Shown here: positions 60,185-64,000 of the stretch, one piece after another | Layout of the letters: each line of letters begins with the position of its first letter | How positions within the stretch are numbered: position 1 is the first letter of the stretch | NCBI RefSeq assembly: GCF_014274465.1 | Contig: NZ_CP060394.1 | Location: 1,116,001 to 1,180,000 of the forward strand | Reading direction: 5' to 3' | Source of the DNA: Alloacidobacterium dinghuense | GTDB lineage: Bacteria; Acidobacteriota; Terriglobia; Terriglobales; Acidobacteriaceae | DNA: 64,000 bases | Program-made: the position numbers and the translations under genes | The notes under the pieces: generated by a model | The model's input: the letters and a program-made list of their open reading frames with translations, nothing else | The model's database searches: none | What the model was told of the DNA's origin: nothing

Positions 60185-61252
60185 ATGGCGTCGTTTAGCA
60201 GTACCGAGAGAATACGGATGCGTGGCGTACCAGGAGAGGAGCAAAAAATGCTTGTATTGTTTGGAACTACCGATTTTCCTCTTGGTTCACGCCCAATCAG
60301 CGTTCCTGGTCGATTCCGAGTTCAATTCCTCTTGGCTAGGCCAGGACGATTGAAGTTTTCGGAACGAGAGCCCTCCTTTTTGACAAACGTAGTAGGTGAC
60401 TCCCATCTAGGTATCGGTAAACCTGCTTCACAGCGAACGTCCGATGAAGATATCGTGGGTATGGTTCTGCAAACTCGAGGTGACAGCTGGCAGATCGAAT
60501 TCAAATGCGTCATCAACGATGATGGTTACATTGGCAAAATTGTTGTCGAGAATCTTCCCGCTCAAGATTATCGTCACGCCGAGTCTGTTGCTTACCAAGC
60601 ATTGACCCCATTTCTGAGTTCTTGGTCACTAACGCTTGATGTTCCAGTCCTAATTGAAACAATCCAGGTGACTGACCTTACTACTCACACCGATATGCTT
60701 CGCCTTAACGCTCCGTATGTGGAGATGACCCCAGGCGCGGGGCATACCGCAGCCCTTTCCCAGGATTTCCGCCATTATGCAAGCGTTTATCGGGAAGGGA
60801 TGAATACCAATAGCTCGTTCTATCGGTTTCTTTGTTTTTACAAAATCGCAGAAAGCATTTATGTGCGTCGTGGCGATAATGCAAAACAGGCAAAAACTCG
60901 GGGAGAACAACCGCGAAAATACTCTGAGGACGTGCCTCTCTCAAGAGAAGCAATTAAAGGCCTTCTCGGGTTACTTTACCCGTGGCGGACAGATTGGGAC
61001 GACGATCTTACAATGGATCAAATTCTTCCAGCTGAAGCGCGTGGAAAAAGATTCAAAGCGATCAGAGGGCAATACCTCGAACCACTTCGAGATCGAGTCG
61101 CACATGCCCTCATGCGGTCCGGTAAGATCGAGACTGTTGCTGATAGGTTGGAAGATGTCAATGCTGTAACGAAATGGCTTCCGCTTCTCCGAATATGGGT
61201 ACGTCTATTACTCAAAATTGAATTCCCAGGTGAATTCGGGACTTCCTCTTGA
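60185..61252 (+). CDS. Hypothetical protein, possibly MauJ-like
   Basis: 355 residues from ATG 60185; AGGAG (60173-60177) lies 7 bases before it. The segment YREGMNTNSSFYRFLCFYKIAESIY recalls proteins annotated as methylamine-utilization MauJ, though no methylamine genes are near, so the name should be treated as weak. The N-terminal part (LVLFGTTDFPLGSRPISVPG) is beta-rich; the C-terminal part is helical. Base composition is clearly more AT-rich than the neighbours, and repeat elements lie on both sides, suggesting horizontal acquisition. Confidence 0.6.
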   Translation: MASFSSTERIRMRGVPGEEQKMLVLFGTTDFPLGSRPISVPGRFRVQFLLARPGRLKFSEREPSFLTNVVGDSHLGIGKPASQRTSDEDIVGMVLQTRGDSWQIEFKCVINDDGYIGKIVVENLPAQDYRHAESVAYQALTPFLSSWSLTLDVPVLIETIQVTDLTTHTDMLRLNAPYVEMTPGAGHTAALSQDFRHYASVYREGMNTNSSFYRFLCFYKIAESIYVRRGDNAKQAKTRGEQPRKYSEDVPLSREAIKGLLGLLYPWRTDWDDDLTMDQILPAEARGKRFKAIRGQYLEPLRDRVAHALMRSGKIETVADRLEDVNAVTKWLPLLRIWVRLLLKIEFPGEFGTSS

Positions 61253-61334
61253 CTGATCCTGACAGCGCTAGCATAGGTGCGTACGTTAAGAGAGTTAACG
61301 CCGTCGAAGACGTGCACAAAATTAAAGGGGTAGA

Positions 61335-61361
61335 AGCACCGGCCTTCAGGCCGGTGAACAA
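61335..61361. repeat. Family C repeat copy
   Basis: AGCACCGGCCTTCAGGCCGG followed by TGAACAAG. Lies in the 210-base gap downstream of the MauJ-like gene and has a 5-base hairpin CCGGCC..GGCCGG with TTCA loop. Confidence 0.6.
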
Positions 61362-61462
61362 GAACCGGCTCGAAGAGCCGTACCTCGCTGCCGCAGGCTG
61401 GAGCGCAGTCCGAAAGGACGAAGCGACCAAATAAGGCGATACTCGTCACAGAGAAGAACGCC

Positions 61463-62017
61463 ATGGACACCTTCGCACATCAACGCCGATCCATCCTCCT
61501 CCGCCTGGGAAGCCTCGGCATCAGCCAGGTCTTACCGCAAGGCATCGCCGTCGCCCAGGCCACCGCGCTACAAGCTTCTGTACTCAACGCCACCGAAGGC
61601 GAACATCTCATCCACTTCCGTGACCACGGCAACATCTTCATCAAATTCGGCGCGGCCAACGGTTCCAGCGAACTCGCCATGGGAACCCAGCAGGTGATGA
61701 CCGGCACCGGAATTCCCACCCACCGGCACTTCAAGATGGACGAAGACTTCTACGTTCTCGAAGGCAGTGGAACGGTCCTCCTCAACGATGTGCGTAATCC
61801 GTTCGAAAAAGGCTCAACGATATACATTCCCAGAAACACCTGGCATGGATTCGAGAATCCCGATCACGAACTTCTCCTGCTCTGGGTCGTGTCGCCCGCA
61901 GGCCTGGACGGCTTTTTCCGTGACACCTGCAGCCCGCCTGGCATGCCCGCAAAACAACTCACCAGGGAACAGATCAAGGACCTTGCCCTTAGAAAATACG
62001 ACACGGAATTCCGCTGA
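61463..62017 (+). CDS. Cupin-domain protein with Tat-like leader
   Basis: 184 residues with a twin-arginine-like signal (HQRRSILLRLGSLGISQVL, cleavage near VAQA). Single cupin: motif 1 GTGIPTHRHFKMDEDFYVLEGSGTVLL contains H-x-H and E metal ligands; motif 2 YIPRNTWHGFENPDHELLLLW contains the histidine. Similar to oxidoreductase/dioxygenase-type secreted cupins. Substrate unknown. It follows a family C repeat and precedes a repeat-rich gap. Confidence 0.8.
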   Translation: MDTFAHQRRSILLRLGSLGISQVLPQGIAVAQATALQASVLNATEGEHLIHFRDHGNIFIKFGAANGSSELAMGTQQVMTGTGIPTHRHFKMDEDFYVLEGSGTVLLNDVRNPFEKGSTIYIPRNTWHGFENPDHELLLLWVVSPAGLDGFFRDTCSPPGMPAKQLTREQIKDLALRKYDTEFR

Positions 62018-62177
62018 TCAGCTTGGCATTGAGTTTGGAAAGCGTAGCGACTAAATCCCGTCGATCGGCTCAATCAAAGAACATTATCTGCCCCTTACCC
62101 GGCCACCGCGTGTCAAGCCCTCCAACCGCAAAATAATAGTGGTGATTCCTTTGAATGAGGTTGGAGTTGGACCGTTT

Positions 62178-62225
62178 GTCCTGCGAAGCAGGACGGCGGT
62201 GAAGAGCGGGGCCTTCAGCCCCGGG
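62178..62225. repeat. Hairpin pair with family C-like GGGGCCTTCAGCCCC
   Basis: GTCCTGC, GAA, GCAGGAC (62178-62194) followed by GGGGCCTTCAGCCCCGGGC (about 62208-62225). In the 532-base gap 62018-62549, which also holds a terminator and a direct repeat. Confidence 0.6.
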
Positions 62226-62327
62226 CTTTTCCTGCCTTCTCCTTTGTCAAGGGATGATCAGCAAAATAATTTTCAAATCAAAGAAAATAAAGCACATAAA
62301 AGACAAGCAATTTGGCGTGTTATTTTG

Positions 62328-62382
62328 CCAGAACTGCTATTCTGGATATAGAGGAGAAAAAGCCCGCCGATGGCGGGCTTTT
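62328..62382 (+). terminator. Hairpin plus strong terminator, possible end of a small RNA
   Basis: CCAGAA..TTCTGG (62328-62345) is followed by AAAAGCCCGCC, GAT, GGCGGGCTTTT (62358-62382), a perfect bidirectional rho-independent terminator. No protein gene ends near it with confidence; an open frame 62139-62351 ends just before but includes repeat sequence. A small RNA ending here is possible. Confidence 0.65.
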
Positions 62383-62399
62383 CTATTGCCGGGAAGGTC

Positions 62400-62500
62400 G
62401 ATCCCCAGCTAAGTTGTTGAAAACACTAGAAAGCACCTAAGCCTAATAGAATCAAAAGGATATCAGGGGATGATCCCCCTCTAAGTCATTGAAAAATATA
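62400..62500. repeat. Direct repeat of a GATCCCC..CTAAGT..TTGAAAA motif
   Basis: Units 62400-62428 and 62472-62500: GATCCCC, CTAAGT and TTGAAAA are shared in the same order, about 72 bases apart. The second unit overlaps GGGGATGATCCCC, a short palindrome. Meaning unknown. Confidence 0.55.
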
Positions 62501-62549
62501 GGAGCGAAAAGAAAGAGGGCGGGGGGAGGGGGTAGGTAGAATCAGGAGC

Positions 62550-63233
62550 GTGACCCGGAAAGACTTCACCCTCCCGCAGCGGATCGCGCTGGCCATCGTC
62601 CCGCGCCTCACCGCCGCGATTCTGGCTGCCATCGGCATCACTCTGCGCTTCGAGGTCATCGCCGAAGAAGGAGCCATCCCGGCCACGCCGCCAGCGAAGG
62701 GAATTTTCTGCTTCTGGCACCAGTGTACGTTGCCCTGCGGATGGTACTTCCGCAAGTTCCGCTGCTCCATCCTCATCAGCCGCAGTTTCGACGGCGAGTT
62801 GATCACCCGAACTCTCTCGATCCTGGGTTTTGACGCCGTCCGCGGCTCCAGTTCCCGCGGAGGAGCAGCCGGACTGCTGGCCCTCCAGCAAGTCCTCGAA
62901 TCCGGCCTGCCGGTAGTCTTCACCGCCGACGGCCCGAGAGGCCCCATCTACCAGACCAAGATGGGTCCCGTAAAGCTGGCGCAGATGACGCAGGAGCAGA
63001 TCAGCAGCTTCCACCTCCTGCCCGAGCGAGCCTGGAAGCTGAATTCCTGGGACCGCTTCCTCATCCCAAAGCCGTTCTCAAGGGTCATCGTAAGCTGGTC
63101 GCGCAGCGTTGCGCCTCCCGCCTTCGATGCAGACGCGACAACGCTGGAAGCCAAGCGCGAAGAACTGAACCAAGCCATCGAACGAGCACGACTGAACGCC
63201 GAGCGCCGCCTCTCCTCCGAGATATCATCCTGA
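62550..63233 (+). CDS. DUF374 lysophospholipid acyltransferase-like protein
   Basis: 227 residues of the DUF374 family, related to KDO-lipid A or lysophospholipid acyltransferases. FCFWHQCTLPC holds the catalytic-type His; SRSFDGELITRTLSILGFDAVRGSSSRGGAAGLLAL and VVFTADGPRGPIYQTKMGPVKLAQ are the diagnostic segments. The GTG start at 62550 has AGGAG only 1 base away, so initiation is uncertain. The stop codon is inside a family A repeat. A G-rich stretch (62517-62536) lies just upstream. A role in lipid A or phospholipid acylation is likely. Confidence 0.85.
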   Translation: MTRKDFTLPQRIALAIVPRLTAAILAAIGITLRFEVIAEEGAIPATPPAKGIFCFWHQCTLPCGWYFRKFRCSILISRSFDGELITRTLSILGFDAVRGSSSRGGAAGLLALQQVLESGLPVVFTADGPRGPIYQTKMGPVKLAQMTQEQISSFHLLPERAWKLNSWDRFLIPKPFSRVIVSWSRSVAPPAFDADATTLEAKREELNQAIERARLNAERRLSSEISS

Positions 63234-63300
63234 GCGGAGCGCGAAGCGCGTAGTCGAAGGGCCCGCGCGAGCAAAGCTCGTGCGAAGCCTTGCGCAAGCA
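63225..63300. repeat. Family A repeat copy containing the DUF374 stop
   Basis: TCATCCTGAGCGGAGCGCGA, then GTCGAAGGGCCCGCGCGAG, with hairpin GCCTTGC/GCAAGGC. The TGA of TCCTGAGCG is the stop codon of the upstream gene. Confidence 0.65.
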
Positions 63301-63307
63301 AGGCCCG

Positions 63308-63376
63308 GTAAAAGCACCAGCCTTCAGGCCGGTGAATAAGTGGACGAAGAGAAAAGGGCTTTAGCCCAGGGCTTTT
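63308..63376. repeat. Family C repeat copy upstream of queA
   Basis: AAAAGCACCAGCCTTCAGG, CCGGTGAATAAG, then GGGCTTTAGCCCAGGG. Follows family A directly; together they fill the gap between the DUF374 gene and queA. Confidence 0.65.
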
Positions 63377-63418
63377 CTCTCAAAAGAGCTAAAACGTAGC
63401 GCAGATAAAATCAACTGA

Positions 63419-64000
63419 GTGCAAGTCTCCGACTTCAACTTCCACCTTCCCGAAGAATCCATAGCCCAGAAACCCCTCGGGGACCGAGCAGCATCACGCA
63501 TGCTAACGCTCGACCGCAAGACAGGAGCTTACGAAGACCACCACTTCCGCGAATTCCCGGAGATGCTCCGAGAAGGCGACGTGCTGGTCCTGAACAACAG
63601 CCGGGTCATTCCCGCGCGCCTCTTCGCACACCGCGCTGGACTGCACACGCAAGAGGGCCACAAAACCACCGGACGCATCCAGGTCCTGCTCACCGAGCAG
63701 ATCAGCGAATGGGAATGGAGAGTTCTCGCGCGCCCTGGACGCAAAGTCCTGACCGGAGAGAAGCTGACCTTCGGCGATCACGCCCTCTGCGCTGAAGTCA
63801 TCGCCCACGGCGAATTCGGCGAACGAACGATCCGCTTCGAGCCGGTCGTTGACTTCTATGGAGTCGTGGAGAATCTGGGCCACATCCCCCTGCCGCCCTA
63901 CATCCACCGCCAGGACGAAACCGCAGACCGCGACCGCTACCAGACCGTCTACGCCGAGTCGCGGGGATCAGTCGCCGCACCGACCGCAGGACTGCACTTT
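63419..64000 (+). CDS. queA: S-adenosylmethionine:tRNA ribosyltransferase-isomerase (partial, runs off the window)
   Basis: QueA transfers and isomerises the ribosyl group of SAM to make epoxyqueuosine in tRNA. The first 194 codons are present. GTG 63419 gives [18 protein letters not shown] and [27 protein letters not shown] and the distal PTAGLHF motif (PTAGLHF at the window end) are diagnostic of QueA. The 3' end lies beyond the window. Confidence 0.93.
   Translation, partial: MQVSDFNFHLPEESIAQKPLGDRAASRMLTLDRKTGAYEDHHFREFPEMLREGDVLVLNNSRVIPARLFAHRAGLHTQEGHKTTGRIQVLLTEQISEWEWRVLARPGRKVLTGEKLTFGDHALCAEVIAHGEFGERTIRFEPVVDFYGVVENLGHIPLPPYIHRQDETADRDRYQTVYAESRGSVAAPTAGLHF

Noticed and set aside
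62139-62351. 70-codon plus-strand frame ending at the terminator
   Set aside because: Includes repeat sequence and hairpins, no ribosome site; a small RNA or nothing is more likely.
1-64000. CRISPR arrays, tRNA, rRNA, phage or insertion sequences
   Set aside because: No regular spacer-repeat pattern, cloverleaf, ribosomal or transposase/integrase sequence was noticed by eye; tRNAs could be missed without a covariance search.

Overview
The window reads as a chromosomal segment of a Gram-negative acidobacterium, probably of the Acidobacteriaceae (Terriglobus, Granulicella, Edaphobacter or Acidobacterium type). This is inferred from gene content: lipid A/KDO and outer-membrane assembly genes (waaA, lpxK, a GT9 heptosyltransferase, kdsA, lptE, a bamD-like gene), tandem acid peptidases of family G1, paired M13 peptidases, beta-propeller lipoproteins, several small conserved families of that phylum, and abundant intergenic repeats. 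No rRNA, tRNA, CRISPR array, transposase, integrase or phage gene was seen.

Layout. 1-3.7 kb (+): end of waaA, lpxK, GT9 glycosyltransferase, an ICMT-like membrane methyltransferase and a DUF3108 protein, a lipid A/LPS core operon. 3.7-14.1 kb (-): a tightly packed housekeeping run valS, nadC, birA, coaX, an unknown helical protein, rlmD, comEC and a small unknown gene. 14.2-16.6 kb (-): rpe and an unusually long BamD-like protein, ended by a clear terminator. 16.8-19.9 kb (-): cupin and GH116 glycosidase. 20-21.8 kb (+): lptE and holA. 21.9-28 kb (-): two G1 glutamic peptidase paralogues, aquaporin, EamA transporter, and a GbsR/MarR regulator with a methyltransferase and a palindromic operator. 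28-36.4 kb: M13 peptidase, two unknown envelope proteins, an orphan LytTR regulator, GH17 glycosidase, DUF2164, and an ECF sigma operon. 36.5-41.8 kb: rlmB with a degenerate M1/MA-like peptidase, alcohol dehydrogenase, and an ECF sigma/anti-sigma pair. 42.2-51 kb (-): kdsA-tdk, two beta-propeller lipoproteins, a second M13 peptidase, an MCE protein and acpS. 51-64 kb: recG, a NatAB-like ABC exporter, a phospholipase C-like/barrel cluster, a foreign-looking MauJ-like gene, cupin, DUF374 acyltransferase and the start of queA.

The most distinctive features are: (1) gene pairs in which one member has lost catalytic residues (the second G1 peptidase; a gluzincin-type protein with HGMAH in place of HExxH); (2) a three-gene cluster joining a phosphoesterase/phospholipase C with a secreted barrel whose C-terminus looks like Omp85; (3) an anti-sigma factor whose periplasmic part looks like a TonB C-terminal domain; (4) four families of dispersed intergenic repeats, some of which supply the ends of neighbouring reading frames (tdk C-terminus, DUF374 stop codon) or extend frames upstream of the real start (holA, recG).

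All functional calls rest on reading motifs by eye. No database search was possible. Start sites were moved inward where the sequence (Shine-Dalgarno, signal peptide, terminator or repeat) argued for it.
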